A stretch of DNA of 64,000 nt from UBA2588 sp964343075 (GTDB lineage: Bacteria; Chloroflexota; Dehalococcoidia; Lucifugimonadales; UBA3495): assembly GCA_964343075.1 (NCBI GenBank), contig CAYFGT010000001.1:103285-167284 (forward strand), read 5' to 3'. Each line of letters opens with the position of its first letter. The stretch's first letter is position 1. Both the position numbers and the translations under genes were made by a program. The notes beneath the pieces were generated by a model. The model made no database searches. It saw only the letters and a list, made by a program, of their open reading frames with translations, and had not been told where the DNA came from. This document shows, piece by piece, positions 8,803-19,800 of this stretch.

Positions 8803-10719
8803 ATGCAATATTTCTGGTTAATTCCTGTAATCAGCTTCATAGCATTCATTATTACAAGCTTAGCGGGCAGTAAAATGCCCAAACAGTCTTGGATATTTCC
8901 TGTTGTCGCCATCCTAGCGGGTTTACTGATTTATTTCTTAGGGTTAACTGAATATTTGCAGTCTCGATTTGATTTGAGCCATTGTGTGAGAGAAACCGTA
9001 ACTGGAATGGTGTCCTGTAATTACAGTGTGGAATGGTTCTCTGTAGGTGCCTACGCAGGTGATTCTGTTAATTCATTCATAGGATTTACGGTAGATCCAC
9101 TTAGCTTGTCGGTTGCAGGATTAGCGATAGTAGTGGCGCTAATGGTACAAGTGTACTCAATCGGTTATATGAAAGATGATCCTCGATTCTCTTGGTATTA
9201 CTCAGTTCAAGCCTTGTTTATTTCCTCAATGATTTTACTGGCACTATCAGATAATTTCCTTCTACTGTACGTGGCATGGGAATTGGTAGGACTATGTTCC
9301 TATTTGTTGGTAGGTTTTTGGTATGAAAAACCAGAGGCTAAAGAAGCTGCGAAGAAAGCATTTACTGTTACGAGATTGGGTGATGTGGGTCTGTTGATAG
9401 GAATATTATTGATTTGGTTTGAAGTGGGATCGTTTAACATGAGCGATTTATTTTCTCATATTCAAACAGGTGAATTGACATCCTGGATGATATTCTCAAT
9501 TAGTGGTCTTCTGTTTCTAGGAGCCATGGGTAAATCTGCCCAATTCCCGTTTCATGTGTGGTTGCCAGATGCAATGGAAGGCCCTACTCCTGTAAGTGCT
9601 CTGATCCACGCTGCCACCATGGTGGCGGCCGGGGTTTATTTAGTAGCAAGAGCATATCCGTTATTTGTTGAGTCTGACTTAATTATGCTCATAGTATCCA
9701 TAGTTGGATTGATCACAGCTATAGGTGCAGCGTTAATTTGTTGTGTATCTATTGATTTAAAGAGAGCTTTGGCTTATTCAACAATCAGTCACTTAGGATT
9801 AATGATGTTGAGCTTAGGTGCCTTTGGGTACACAGCTGCGATATTACATTTGCTGGCCCATGGTTTTAGTAAAGCATTGTTGTTTTTAGGCTCCGGTAAT
9901 ATTATGCATTCCATCGATGACTTGAACATACACAAAATGGGAGGGCTTAAATCGGTTTTACCAGCGACTACCATATTGTTCTGCATAGGAGCTCTTTCGC
10001 TAGCGGGAATTCCATTGCTTTCTGGATTTTGGAGCAAAGATGAAGTGATTGTTTCTATAGTTCATAATAGGAGTTTGTTGTTCGCGGTATTATCTATGAT
10101 TTTGGTGTTCTTAAGTGGATTCTACATGGTCAGATTGATTATTCTGCCATTCTTTGGATCTCCTAACAGAGATTACAGCCATGCGCATAAACTTCCACTC
10201 GTTATGCTACTACCGATGGGAGTTTTGGCAATTTTTGTTGTTTTGTTTGGATGGATTGCGATGTATATGCCAGGCGCGCCTAGTAGCTTCGGAACTTTTT
10301 TATATTACTCTCACCCGAAAAACTTTCATCTTGAACCTGATATAGCAACATTGACGCTAATTATTACTTTGATTGCTTTTGTCCTAGGATACTTGATTTA
10401 TGTGAAAAAACTGAGTATTTTCCCCAAGTTGAAAGCAAGAGCGCAGAAAATAATAGGAATCGTAGAAAATAAGTATTATTTCGATGAGTTATACCAGTTG
10501 TTGGTGGATAAACTCGTTTTGCCCATAGCTTTTTTGATAGGTTTAATTGATAGAGTATTAGTTAATGATATTGGAGTGAATGGTCCTGGTTACGTGACTC
10601 GCTATTTAGGAGCGTTTATCAGACACCACATAACAGGACAAATTTATGTATACATGGGACTGATGACCGTGGGTGCCATAATACTCGGAATGTTGTGGAT
10701 CTGGATGGCACTAATATGA
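8803..10719 (+). CDS. nuoL: NADH-quinone oxidoreductase subunit L
   Basis: A 638-residue antiporter-like proton-pumping subunit. The key blocks are present: LLYVAWELVGLCSYLLVGFW with the channel Glu, AMGKSAQFPFHVWLPDAMEGPTPVSALIHAATMV with the channel Lys and His, and a long C-terminal amphipathic helix region followed by an anchoring helix (residues about 530-638). The length is typical. The stop overlaps the nuoM start as ATGA. Confidence 0.97.
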   Translation: MQYFWLIPVISFIAFIITSLAGSKMPKQSWIFPVVAILAGLLIYFLGLTEYLQSRFDLSHCVRETVTGMVSCNYSVEWFSVGAYAGDSVNSFIGFTVDPLSLSVAGLAIVVALMVQVYSIGYMKDDPRFSWYYSVQALFISSMILLALSDNFLLLYVAWELVGLCSYLLVGFWYEKPEAKEAAKKAFTVTRLGDVGLLIGILLIWFEVGSFNMSDLFSHIQTGELTSWMIFSISGLLFLGAMGKSAQFPFHVWLPDAMEGPTPVSALIHAATMVAAGVYLVARAYPLFVESDLIMLIVSIVGLITAIGAALICCVSIDLKRALAYSTISHLGLMMLSLGAFGYTAAILHLLAHGFSKALLFLGSGNIMHSIDDLNIHKMGGLKSVLPATTILFCIGALSLAGIPLLSGFWSKDEVIVSIVHNRSLLFAVLSMILVFLSGFYMVRLIILPFFGSPNRDYSHAHKLPLVMLLPMGVLAIFVVLFGWIAMYMPGAPSSFGTFLYYSHPKNFHLEPDIATLTLIITLIAFVLGYLIYVKKLSIFPKLKARAQKIIGIVENKYYFDELYQLLVDKLVLPIAFLIGLIDRVLVNDIGVNGPGYVTRYLGAFIRHHITGQIYVYMGLMTVGAIILGMLWIWMALI

Positions 10720-12233
10720 TGAATGAAATTCAAAATCTAATGGGATTGACCCTGATCCTAACGCCGCTTATCACGTCGCTAGGATTTATGATGATCCCCA
10801 ATTTGACTCCTAAAATGTACTGGTTAGTTGCAAGTGTAATATCCGGAATAATGTTTTTAATTTCTGTTTTGTTATGCTTTTCATATGACACTACCTTGGG
10901 CGGGACGCAGTTTGCGTTCAGTATTCCGTGGATCGACCAAGGTATAAATATCTCTTTTTCACTTGGATTAACGGGCATTAGTGCTTCTTTGGTGCTATTG
11001 AATGGGATAGTTTTATTTGGTGCATGTCTAATATCTCTGGATATAGGAGCTAGATCTAGGGATTTTTATGTTTTATTGTTAGCTCTGGGTGGCGGAGTTT
11101 TTGGGGTATTTTTGGCGTCAGATCTATTTTTCTTTTTCTTGTTTTATGAACTAGCAGTACTTCCGATGTATCTTTTGATCGCGATATGGGGTAGCTCTAC
11201 CGACTTTGGTACATTCATAAGGACTAAAGAATATGGGGCGATGAAACTAATGATGGTCTTGGTGGCTGCAAGTGTATTGATTTGGATCGGAATTATTGCG
11301 ATTTATGTAGAAACTTTTGAGAACGGAACTCCAACGTTCTCATTTGATGAGCTTAGGCAGTTGTCTCAAGCAGGATTGTTTAGTTTGGAGTTTCAAAACT
11401 GGGTTTTCTTGCTGTTCATGATCGGTTTTGGAGTTTTGTCAGGATTGTGGCCGTTTCATACATGGTCTCCAGACGGGCACGTCGCAGCGCCGACAGGGGT
11501 TAGCATGCTACATGCGGGTGTTTTGATGAAATTAGGAGCATTTGGGATAATCCAGATAGGTGTGATTATATTGCCAATGGGGGCTCAGACTTGGATGCCT
11601 GTATTGATGGTTCTAGGAATTGTGAATGTGATTTATGGTGCAATTTCTGCTATGTCACAGACAGATTTAAAATACATCATAGGATACTCAAGTGTAAGCC
11701 ACATGGGTTATGTTTTAATTGGGGCTGCTACTTTAAACTTTGTCGGGATGTCAGGCGCAGTATTGCAAATGTTCTCCCATGGCATAATGACTGCTTTAAT
11801 GTTTGTACTGGTAGGAGCTATCTACCACAGAGCACACACTAGGGATATATACGTGTTAAATGGTCTGATTAAAACGATGCCTCATATATGTGTGTTATTT
11901 ATAATTGCAGGGTTCGCGTCGTTGGGATTGCCGGGCCTTAGTGGATTTATAGCTGAATTTCTTATATTTTTGGGAGTAATCAAAATTTCATTTTGGATAG
12001 CGGCACTTGCTGTATTTGGTGCGGCCTTAACTGCCATTTACATACTTAGACTTATAGCAAGAACTATAGTAGGACCAATTGATGACAAATTGGCTGATCT
12101 CCCTGATGCAAATGGATACGAAAAAATTGTTTCACTGGCTTTCGCTGCTACATTAATCTTAGTCGGGGTCTGGCCTGCGGTATTACTCGATTCGATTAAT
12201 GTTGGAGTAGCAACGGTAATGAGTGTATTGTGA
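10716..12233 (+). CDS. nuoM: NADH-quinone oxidoreductase subunit M
   Basis: A 505-residue antiporter-like subunit. FYELAVLPMYLLIAIWG has the channel glutamate, GLWPFHTWSPDGHVAAPTGVSMLHAGVLMKLGAFG carries conserved His and Lys positions, and YSSVSHMGYVLIG follows. I place the start at ATG 10716, whose ATGA overlaps the nuoL stop; an in-frame ATG at 10695 would add seven hydrophilic residues. About fourteen helices are evident. Confidence 0.96.
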   Translation: MMNEIQNLMGLTLILTPLITSLGFMMIPNLTPKMYWLVASVISGIMFLISVLLCFSYDTTLGGTQFAFSIPWIDQGINISFSLGLTGISASLVLLNGIVLFGACLISLDIGARSRDFYVLLLALGGGVFGVFLASDLFFFFLFYELAVLPMYLLIAIWGSSTDFGTFIRTKEYGAMKLMMVLVAASVLIWIGIIAIYVETFENGTPTFSFDELRQLSQAGLFSLEFQNWVFLLFMIGFGVLSGLWPFHTWSPDGHVAAPTGVSMLHAGVLMKLGAFGIIQIGVIILPMGAQTWMPVLMVLGIVNVIYGAISAMSQTDLKYIIGYSSVSHMGYVLIGAATLNFVGMSGAVLQMFSHGIMTALMFVLVGAIYHRAHTRDIYVLNGLIKTMPHICVLFIIAGFASLGLPGLSGFIAEFLIFLGVIKISFWIAALAVFGAALTAIYILRLIARTIVGPIDDKLADLPDANGYEKIVSLAFAATLILVGVWPAVLLDSINVGVATVMSVL

Positions 12234-12240
12234 TTGTATT

Positions 12241-13707
12241 ATGTTAGACGACTCAAATAATTTATTATTATTAACTCCAGAGTTTGTTCTGGCTGGTTTA
12301 GCGTTAGTAGTGTTCACTGCAGACCTGTTTATTCCGGAGAATAAAAAAGAATGGGTAGGCAGATTAGCCGCCTTTGGGCTTTTAGGAGTAGGGCTGATTA
12401 CAGTGTCGACCGTACTAGGTGTTAATCAGTATGTATACAATGGTTTCTTATTAGTCGATCATTATTCATTCATATTTAAAATGGTTTTTATTGGCGTAGG
12501 ATTTTTGGTTATTTTAATGTCGGAAGATTACGTTAAAAACAATTTGACATCCCAAGGGGAATTTTATGGATTGATATTGTTTGCAATCTTAGGAATGAAT
12601 ATTTTGATTCAAAGCCAAGAATTTTTGACTGCGTATATATCATTAGAACTATTGAGTTTCTGTCTGTATGTACTTGTGGGTTATGCGAAATTCAATCCCA
12701 AAAGTAATGAAGCGTCGATCAAATATATAATATTTGGAACTTTTTCATCAGCTATACTTTTATATGGACTGAGTATGGTTTACTCAGTAGTCGGGAGTAC
12801 TGTCTATAGCGATATATCAAATACATTACTAACTACTATGGACCCTGTAGCTGCAGTAGGTGTAGCATTCATCATGATTGGTATTGGATTCAAGGTTGGG
12901 ATAGTACCGTTTCACTCTTGGATTCCTGATGTGTACGAAGGTGCCCCGATTCCAGTGACAGCATATTTGGCAATAGGAGCCAAAATAGCTGCATTTGCTT
13001 TTCTTGTGAGAGTGGTGATTGGTATTTTACTTCCTGCCGAAGATTTTTGGGAGAGCTGGCAGATGATCTTTGCTGCTTTAGCTGTAAGTACCATGATTGT
13101 GGGTAACGGGGTTGCCATAGTACAGACCAAAGTGAAAAGAATGTTGGCATATTCTTCTATAGGTCATAGCGGAGTTTTGTTGGCAGGAATCGTGGTATTA
13201 GGATCTACTAATGGCGTTATATTAGAAAGTTTGGGATATTACCTGATAGGATACACAGTAACCAGTTTCTCAGTATTTAGTGCTATTACAGCAATAACTA
13301 GTAGAAATGAAATTGAATTGATTAGTGAATTTTCTGGTTTGTCAGAACAGAAACCGTTATTGTCAGCATCGATTGCTATGGGATTGTTTTCTCTCGCAGG
13401 ACTTCCTTTATTTGTTGGTTTCACTATTAAATTTTATTTATTTTCTTCAATAGCAATTGGTGGATTTTTATGGCTGGCAGGTATAGCTGTGTTAGCCAGT
13501 CTAGTATCGTTATATTATTATCTTATTTTGATAAAGAGTATGTATGTGGATGCTTCGGTTATTCCAGGAGTTCATAAAGATATTATTGTTAGTTGGCCAA
13601 TGAGGATAGTGATCTTACTATCGGTATTGGCAACTATTCTATTCGGTGTTTATCCAGAACCAGTGATTGACCAAATACATGGCATTAGTAATTTACTAAG
13701 TAAATGA
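12241..13707 (+). CDS. nuoN: NADH-quinone oxidoreductase subunit N
   Basis: A 488-residue antiporter-like subunit that ends the complex I operon. AYISLELLSFCLYVLVGY holds the channel Glu, GIGFKVGIVPFHSWIPDVYEGAPIPVTAYLAIGAK is the family block with channel Lys, and YSSIGHSGVLLAG follows. The ATG at 12241, 7 bases after the nuoM stop, gives a normal N-terminus (LLLLTPEFVLAGLALVV); a GTG at 12223 would overlap nuoM. nuoE, nuoF and nuoG do not follow. Confidence 0.96.
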   Translation: MLDDSNNLLLLTPEFVLAGLALVVFTADLFIPENKKEWVGRLAAFGLLGVGLITVSTVLGVNQYVYNGFLLVDHYSFIFKMVFIGVGFLVILMSEDYVKNNLTSQGEFYGLILFAILGMNILIQSQEFLTAYISLELLSFCLYVLVGYAKFNPKSNEASIKYIIFGTFSSAILLYGLSMVYSVVGSTVYSDISNTLLTTMDPVAAVGVAFIMIGIGFKVGIVPFHSWIPDVYEGAPIPVTAYLAIGAKIAAFAFLVRVVIGILLPAEDFWESWQMIFAALAVSTMIVGNGVAIVQTKVKRMLAYSSIGHSGVLLAGIVVLGSTNGVILESLGYYLIGYTVTSFSVFSAITAITSRNEIELISEFSGLSEQKPLLSASIAMGLFSLAGLPLFVGFTIKFYLFSSIAIGGFLWLAGIAVLASLVSLYYYLILIKSMYVDASVIPGVHKDIIVSWPMRIVILLSVLATILFGVYPEPVIDQIHGISNLLSK

Positions 13708-13728
13708 TTTCAACAGGAATATATATAG

Positions 13729-14250
13729 ATGATAATTTCTGTCATAGGAAGTAGTTCTTCTCTGCCGCATCATTCCCAACTGGCTTTTGATTTAGGGCTT
13801 GAGTTATCAAAACATCCCAAGGTTGACTATGTGGTGTGTGGAGGAATGAGTGGAATAATGCAGGATGTTTGCAATGGGGTCAGGACCGGTATCCTCGAAG
13901 GATTTGAGTGTAAGACCATAGGAATCTTGCCGGGCAATGACAAATCTTTGGGTAACGAGTTTATTGATATACCGATTGTCACAGGAATGGGATTTGCTAG
14001 GAATATCGTGGTAGCGTTGACTGGTGATATTGTTATAGCTGTTGGTGGGGCCTACGGTACGTTATCTGAATTAGGACATTCCTTATCAGAAGGACGGCCA
14101 GTTATTGCGTTAGACTCGTGGAATTTAGAAACTACAGGTGAAGGAGAAAATGTGTCAGATAAGTCATCTTTTACCCGTACAACTACCGTTGATGAAGCAA
14201 TAGGAGTTATGGACACTCTAATTTCTAGATTAAACAACAGGGCTGAATGA
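13729..14250 (+). CDS. LOG-family / TIGR00725-like nucleotide-binding protein
   Basis: A 173-residue Rossmann-like protein of the SLOG superfamily, close to the TIGR00725 group. It shows VVCGGMSGIMQDVCNGVR (about 35-52) and VAVGGAYGTLSELGHSL (about 102-118), the counterparts of the GGxxGxM and PGGxGTxxE motifs that bind nucleoside phosphates in LOG phosphoribohydrolases. The Pro of PGG is replaced by Val. Biochemical activity cannot be assigned; a nucleotide-binding or phosphoribohydrolase role is possible. An AGGA-containing site precedes the ATG. The stop overlaps the enolase start as ATGA, so it is translationally coupled to eno. Confidence 0.82.
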   Translation: MIISVIGSSSSLPHHSQLAFDLGLELSKHPKVDYVVCGGMSGIMQDVCNGVRTGILEGFECKTIGILPGNDKSLGNEFIDIPIVTGMGFARNIVVALTGDIVIAVGGAYGTLSELGHSLSEGRPVIALDSWNLETTGEGENVSDKSSFTRTTTVDEAIGVMDTLISRLNNRAE

Positions 14251-15551
14251 ACATGACAAAAATAGATTCGATCAAAGCTTTAGAGCTTTTGGACTCAAGA
14301 GGTAACCCTACTGTGGGATGCACCGTAACATTGTCAAACGGGGCAAAAGGAACCGCTTATTCTCCGTCAGGAGCCAGTACTGGTCAATACGAAGCTTACG
14401 AACTCAGAGATGGAGACACTAACCGATATCAGGGGAAAGGTGTTAGAAATGCTGTATCTAATGTGAACAGTATACTAAATGACGCTTTATCAGGGACGGA
14501 ATGGAGTGATTTTTGGAAGTTCGATCAATCTCTTGTAGCGTTAGATAAAACCGGTAACAAAGCTGAAATTGGAGCTAACGCAATACTTGCTGTATCGTTA
14601 GCTACAGCCAAGGCTTTTGCCGAGGCTAGCCATATTCAGTTATGGGAGTTTTTATCTCAACAAGACGGAATGCAGCCCCAACTTCCTGTTCCAATGTTAA
14701 ACATTTTGAACGGCGGTAGGCATGCCTCCAATTCAACTGATATTCAAGAATTTATGATTATTCCCGTGGGATTTGACAAATTTCATGAGTCGCTGAGAGC
14801 GGGTGTGGAAATTTATCAGTCTCTTAGATATATATTAGGAGAATCAGGCCATAATCTGAATGTAGGTGACGAAGGAGGATTTGCTCCGCAACTAGGGTCC
14901 AATGAAGAGGCTCTTAACCTTATCATGCAAGCTATAGAACGATCCGGATATTCGGCAGGCGACCAAATAATGCTTGCTTTAGATGTAGCTGCTTCGGAAC
15001 TATATGATAAAGAAACAAATCTGTATGTACTGGACCGACAGGGTATAACTGTTGGATCCGATGACTTGATCAATATATACGAGACATGGATTAAAAAATA
15101 TCCAATAATAAGTATTGAAGACGGTCTTAATGAAGACGACTGGGATGGATGGATTGCTTTAAATTATCGTTTAGGTCAAGATGTGCAATTAGTAGGTGAT
15201 GATCTGTTAGTCACTAATATTGATAGAATTAATATTGCGAGTGGTACAAATGCGTGCAACTCTATTTTATTGAAACCTAATCAAATAGGATCTATGTCGG
15301 AAACTAGGGAAGCTTTGACATTAGCTAAATCGAATGATTGGACAACTGTAATGAGTCACAGATCAGGAGAAACAGAAGACGCTACGATTGCAGATCTGGC
15401 TGTAGGATGGTCGGCTGGGCAAATAAAAACTGGAGCTCCAGCGAGATCTGATAGGGTTGCTAAATATAATAGATTGTTACAAATTGAAGATCAGCTGGGG
15501 GACGGTGCTGTATTTGCTGGCAAGAAGGTATTTTCTAATTTCATGCAATAG
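14247..15551 (+). CDS. eno: Enolase
   Basis: Converts 2-phosphoglycerate to phosphoenolpyruvate in glycolysis. The 434-residue length is standard. Signature blocks are LLDSRGNPTVGCTV (about 14-27), the flexible-loop SPSGASTGQYEAYELRDGD, GDEGGFAPQLGSNEEAL, SIEDGLNEDDWDGW and VGDDLLVTN for Mg2+ ligands, LLKPNQIGSMSET with the catalytic Lys, and VMSHRSGETED. It overlaps the LOG-like gene by 4 bases and is followed by the SEC-C mini-gene and gap, forming a small lower-glycolysis group. Confidence 0.98.
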   Translation: MNMTKIDSIKALELLDSRGNPTVGCTVTLSNGAKGTAYSPSGASTGQYEAYELRDGDTNRYQGKGVRNAVSNVNSILNDALSGTEWSDFWKFDQSLVALDKTGNKAEIGANAILAVSLATAKAFAEASHIQLWEFLSQQDGMQPQLPVPMLNILNGGRHASNSTDIQEFMIIPVGFDKFHESLRAGVEIYQSLRYILGESGHNLNVGDEGGFAPQLGSNEEALNLIMQAIERSGYSAGDQIMLALDVAASELYDKETNLYVLDRQGITVGSDDLINIYETWIKKYPIISIEDGLNEDDWDGWIALNYRLGQDVQLVGDDLLVTNIDRINIASGTNACNSILLKPNQIGSMSETREALTLAKSNDWTTVMSHRSGETEDATIADLAVGWSAGQIKTGAPARSDRVAKYNRLLQIEDQLGDGAVFAGKKVFSNFMQ

Positions 15552-15560
15552 GGTAAAACT

Positions 15561-15719
15561 ATGGTAAGAGCAAACTGGTATTCTGATCATCCTGCTGCAT
15601 GTACATGTGCAGAGTGTGAGGAAAAGCAAAAGATTAAAAATTTGGACCGTAAAATAGGTCGAAATGAGAAATGTCCATGCGGCAGCAACAAGAAATATAA
15701 GAGATGTCACGGGCGTTAG
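15561..15719 (+). CDS. 52-residue SEC-C zinc-motif protein
   Basis: A small gene reading ATG at 15561 to TAG at 15717-15719. It encodes 52 residues ending in NEKCPCGSNKKYKRCHGR, the SEC-C zinc-binding motif (CPCGSxKKYKxCH) found at the C-terminus of SecA and in many stand-alone small proteins. The N-terminal half has a second cysteine group, CTCAEC, at about 14-19. Nothing of SecA precedes it, so it is a free SEC-C peptide rather than a SecA fragment. It sits 9 bases after eno and 53 bases before gap. Zinc binding is expected; the role is unknown. Confidence 0.8.
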   Translation: MVRANWYSDHPAACTCAECEEKQKIKNLDRKIGRNEKCPCGSNKKYKRCHGR

Positions 15720-15772
15720 ATTTTGGTAGAATTTCCCCGAGTTGATTAGGAAAGTATTGGAGGATAGGTACA

Positions 15773-16789
15773 GTGACTACAAAAATAGGGATTAATGGAT
15801 TTGGCAGAATTGGAAGACTGGTTACTAGAGCTTGGTTAGAAGATTATCAGAATCTAGATCTTGAGATTTGTGCTGTTAATGGATTGAGTGATGTTACAAC
15901 ATATGCCCATCTTTTCAAACACGATACTACGTACGGTAACTATTCGGGTGACGTACAAGCAGTAGGAAATGATTTAATTATCGACGGTCACAGTATTCGA
16001 GTGTTCAGCGAAAGAGAGCCTTCAAATATACCATGGTCAGAATTAGGTATTGATATTGTTGTAGAGTCTACTGGGAAATTCACAGATTCTGCTAAAGCAG
16101 TTGCCCATATACAAGGGGGAGCTCAAAAAGTGCTTGTATCTGCCCCAGCCAAAGGAGCAGACGCCACGATAGTCCTAGGAATCAACGAAAGTATTTATGA
16201 TGGAGATTCGCATCAGGTCGTGTCAAATGCATCCTGCACCACTAATTGTTTCGCTCCTATGGTTAAGGTCTTACAAGACGCATTTGGCATAGAACATGGT
16301 CTGATGTCTACAATACATTCCTTTACGAACGATCAATCCGTATTAGATAGAGGGCATAAAGACTTGAGAAGAGCTAGAACAGCGTCTATGAATATAATAC
16401 CCACAACTACGGGTGCTGCTAGGTCTGTAGGAGTAGTAATCCCCGAATTACAAGGAAAATTACACGGTATAGCATATAGAGTTCCTACAAATACATGTTC
16501 AGCGACTGATTTTACTGCAAATTTGTCAGTATCGGTCACAGTTGATGAAGTGAATGCTGCTTTTAAGAAAGCTTCCGAAACTACTTTAAAAGGTATCTTA
16601 GAATATAATGAAGAGCCTTTAGTAAGCTCCGACTTTAGAGGAAATCCACATAGTTGTATCTTCGATGCATTATCCACAATTGTCATGCAAGACAACATGG
16701 TGAAAATTTTGGGCTGGTATGATAACGAATGGGGGTATTCCTGCAGAACTATTGAATTATGTTCTCTGATGGGTAAATCTTTGAATTAA
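15773..16789 (+). CDS. gap: Glyceraldehyde-3-phosphate dehydrogenase
   Basis: A 338-residue type I GAPDH catalysing oxidative phosphorylation of glyceraldehyde-3-phosphate. GINGFGRIGRLVTRAW at the N-terminus is the NAD(P)-binding P-loop; SNASCTTNCFAPMVKVL has the catalytic Cys; HSFTNDQSVLD, RRARTASMNIIPTTTGAA and the C-terminal WYDNEWGYSCRT are all conserved. Translation starts at GTG 15773, preceded by a GGAGGA site. It probably belongs with the upstream eno group. Confidence 0.97.
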   Translation: MTTKIGINGFGRIGRLVTRAWLEDYQNLDLEICAVNGLSDVTTYAHLFKHDTTYGNYSGDVQAVGNDLIIDGHSIRVFSEREPSNIPWSELGIDIVVESTGKFTDSAKAVAHIQGGAQKVLVSAPAKGADATIVLGINESIYDGDSHQVVSNASCTTNCFAPMVKVLQDAFGIEHGLMSTIHSFTNDQSVLDRGHKDLRRARTASMNIIPTTTGAARSVGVVIPELQGKLHGIAYRVPTNTCSATDFTANLSVSVTVDEVNAAFKKASETTLKGILEYNEEPLVSSDFRGNPHSCIFDALSTIVMQDNMVKILGWYDNEWGYSCRTIELCSLMGKSLN

Positions 16790-16840
16790 AGGGCGGTTGC
16801 GACGAACTCCATATTACAATATAGCCGTCAACAAGCTATT

Positions 16841-19800
16841 TTGTTATTTAAAATTTATTCCCGTCATATTACATTGATCATTATTTTGGGTGCAGCTCTA
16901 GCACTAAGACAATATGGAATAAATTGGGATCAAGGGATAGGATTTCATCCTGATGAAAGATCTATTTATATGAGATCTTATTGTATGTTCCGAGAGATTA
17001 TAGGTGATGCATTACCTCAGTATTGTTCTTTCCCAATCGCGGACATAGGGACAGGAGTAGGTAGGTATTTAAATCCTTCAACCAGTCCATTAAATCCTCA
17101 CTGGTTTCCGTTAGGGACAATTTTGATATATGTTTTGGTGATAGGGCAATTTATGATGCCTGTTACTGACGTCATGGACCTCAGGCTCATGGGTAGATCC
17201 ATGACAGTATTTGCGGATATTTTGAGTATCATCGTTTATTACCGCCTAGCTTACAAAATGTTTGGGCTTAAAACTGCGGTGATAACTGGGTTGCTGTTAG
17301 CTTTCTCTGTGTCTCTTATTCAACACTCCTTATTCTATCGCCCCGAACCCTTTATGGTTCTATTTTCTGGTTTGGTCTTATTAAATTGTTGGAACCGGTA
17401 TTCTGTTAGGACCCGGAAACCTTCAGTTTGGATAGGTATATTTTTAGGCTTTGCCATTGCATTCAAGGTTAGCAGTGTTTTATTAGCACTACCCATTTTC
17501 GTGTTATTTTTGAGTATCTGGAAAACTCACAATCATTTTTTATTTAACAAGGGTCTAGTAAAACTAGTTATAGAAGGAGTGATGATTGCTCTTCTAGGGG
17601 CAGCGACATTTTTTGTGACTTCCCCATTTACTTTGCTTGATTATCAACAATTCTATACTGATATTAAGACCCAATCATTAATGGCTGGGACTGCAGGATT
17701 GTTCCCATTTACCACTCAATACATTGGGACATCATCAATTATGTACAATGCTAAACAGCTGTTTTACTGGGGATTGGGAATTCCAGTGGGGATAACAAGT
17801 GTATTGTTGATTGGATTAGGGATTTGGAGTGTGTATAAAAGGAACAAAATCCAATTCAGATATACATTACTTTGCAGTTGGGTGATTCCCTTTTTCTTAT
17901 TTATGGAATCTTATGAAGTGAGATTTCTGAGATACTTATTCCCGATCATACCTGTGATTTTCATATTGAATGCTGATCTGATATTGAGGTTGGCTTACAG
18001 TGTAATAACACGAACTGCGGCTATCCTGAAACACAGATGCGGAGCGATACCGTCTACACTGGGAACAGGGTTGGTGTTATTTATATTACTGGGGCATATA
18101 GTATATGGAATAGGTTTTGTACAAATTTATAAGGTAGATCACACTGCTATTCAAGCCAGCGAATGGATCCAACAACATGTACCTACAAAAACAAAGATTA
18201 TCATGGAAAGTCACTGGGATGAACAAATCCCTGGCCTACATTACTATGATAGATGGTTATATCCAGCCTATGATGAAGACACAATTGACAAGATTTATCG
18301 ACTTGCTGTTAATTTAGAATCTTCAGAATATGTGATGTTCTACAGTAATAGACCCTATGTTGGAATCTTGGCTGACCAAGATAGGTACCCATATTCTTCA
18401 TCTTATTATAAAGCGTTATTTGAAGGGAATTTAGGGTACGAACTAAACCAAGTGTTTCAAGAAAATCCTAAGTTTGCAGGAATATCGATCAAACAGGATA
18501 GTTTTAGAAAGACAGGCTTGGTAAGTCCAGATATGCTTGTAGTAATAGACGAAAGCACTACCGGTATAAATGTTGGTTATGCTGATGAAAATGTTATCAA
18601 TTATGACCATCCAACAGTCCTTCTTTTTAAAAATACTTCTGACATGGCGGCCGAAGCTATCATGAATGTGATATTAGATTATGATGGCAGGAGTCTTTAC
18701 CCTTATGAACAACCTCAGTTGTCAAAATTGAGGCCTATTCAAGTAACCATAGATGAAGTAAGTTCTGGAACAATATCTGATGTGCGCGCAGTACTTATAT
18801 GGGTCGTAACATTGATTTTACTGTCGATTCTCGCAATTCCAACGGCACTCGTTATTGCGAGATTTCTCCCTGATAGAGGATATGGGTTGAGTAAGATTTT
18901 AGGATTATTCCTAGTGAGTTACTTTGTTTGGGTTGCCGTTTCCTCAAGGATGATAGAGTTCAGTGCTAGTTATTGTTTTATGTTTATAGGTATATTTGCT
19001 ATTTTCAATGTGGTAGTTCTATATCGATGTTATTCAGAAATAACAACTTACTTCAGGAATCATTGGAAGTACATGTTGATCATTGAGTTAGTGTTCTTTG
19101 CGAGCTTTGTGGGTTTCTTAATCCTGAGAATGAATAATCCGGATTTGTGGCATCCATATCGCGGCGGAGAGAAACCCATGGAATTGGCATATTTTAATGC
19201 TGTAGTCAATTCCGTTTCGTTTCCTCCTTTTGATCCTTGGATGTCTGGTTCGAAGATGAATTATTATTATTGGGGATATGTTCCATTATCTGTACTGACC
19301 AAGATTACTTACCTCCCAACGGTTATTACTTTCAATTTAGGCATTATTACTTTGTTTTCGATTACGTGTACGCTTCTGTTTAGTTTGGCTTCGAATTTAT
19401 TCATAGGTTTGAAAGGCTTAACTATAGCTAGCCTCAGTACTGGGAAACTAGCAATAGGGGCATTATGGGGATTACTTGGGATAGTTACTGTGATTTTATT
19501 GGGCAATCTAGATGGAGTGTTTCAGATTTCTGAAATGATTTCAAAAGAAGTACCATTTATTAAGTGGTTTGGTACTTTTGACTACTGGAGAAGTAGCAGG
19601 ATAGTTCCGGTATTGCCTCAGCTAGCCAATACCTCTGGAATATTTTGGGTAGGGAATGAAATATTTACCGGGCAGCAATGGTCACCGCATATAACAGAAT
19701 TTCCATTTTTCACTTTCTTGTTTGCAGATTTGCATGCTCATCTTATATCTATTCCGTTCTCAATCATGGTATTGATTCTGGGCATAAATACATATTTGAG

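Noticed and set aside
12890..13150. Antisense open frames within nuoN and similar frames elsewhere
   Set aside because: They are shadows of conserved genes with no recognisable domain and no start signals.
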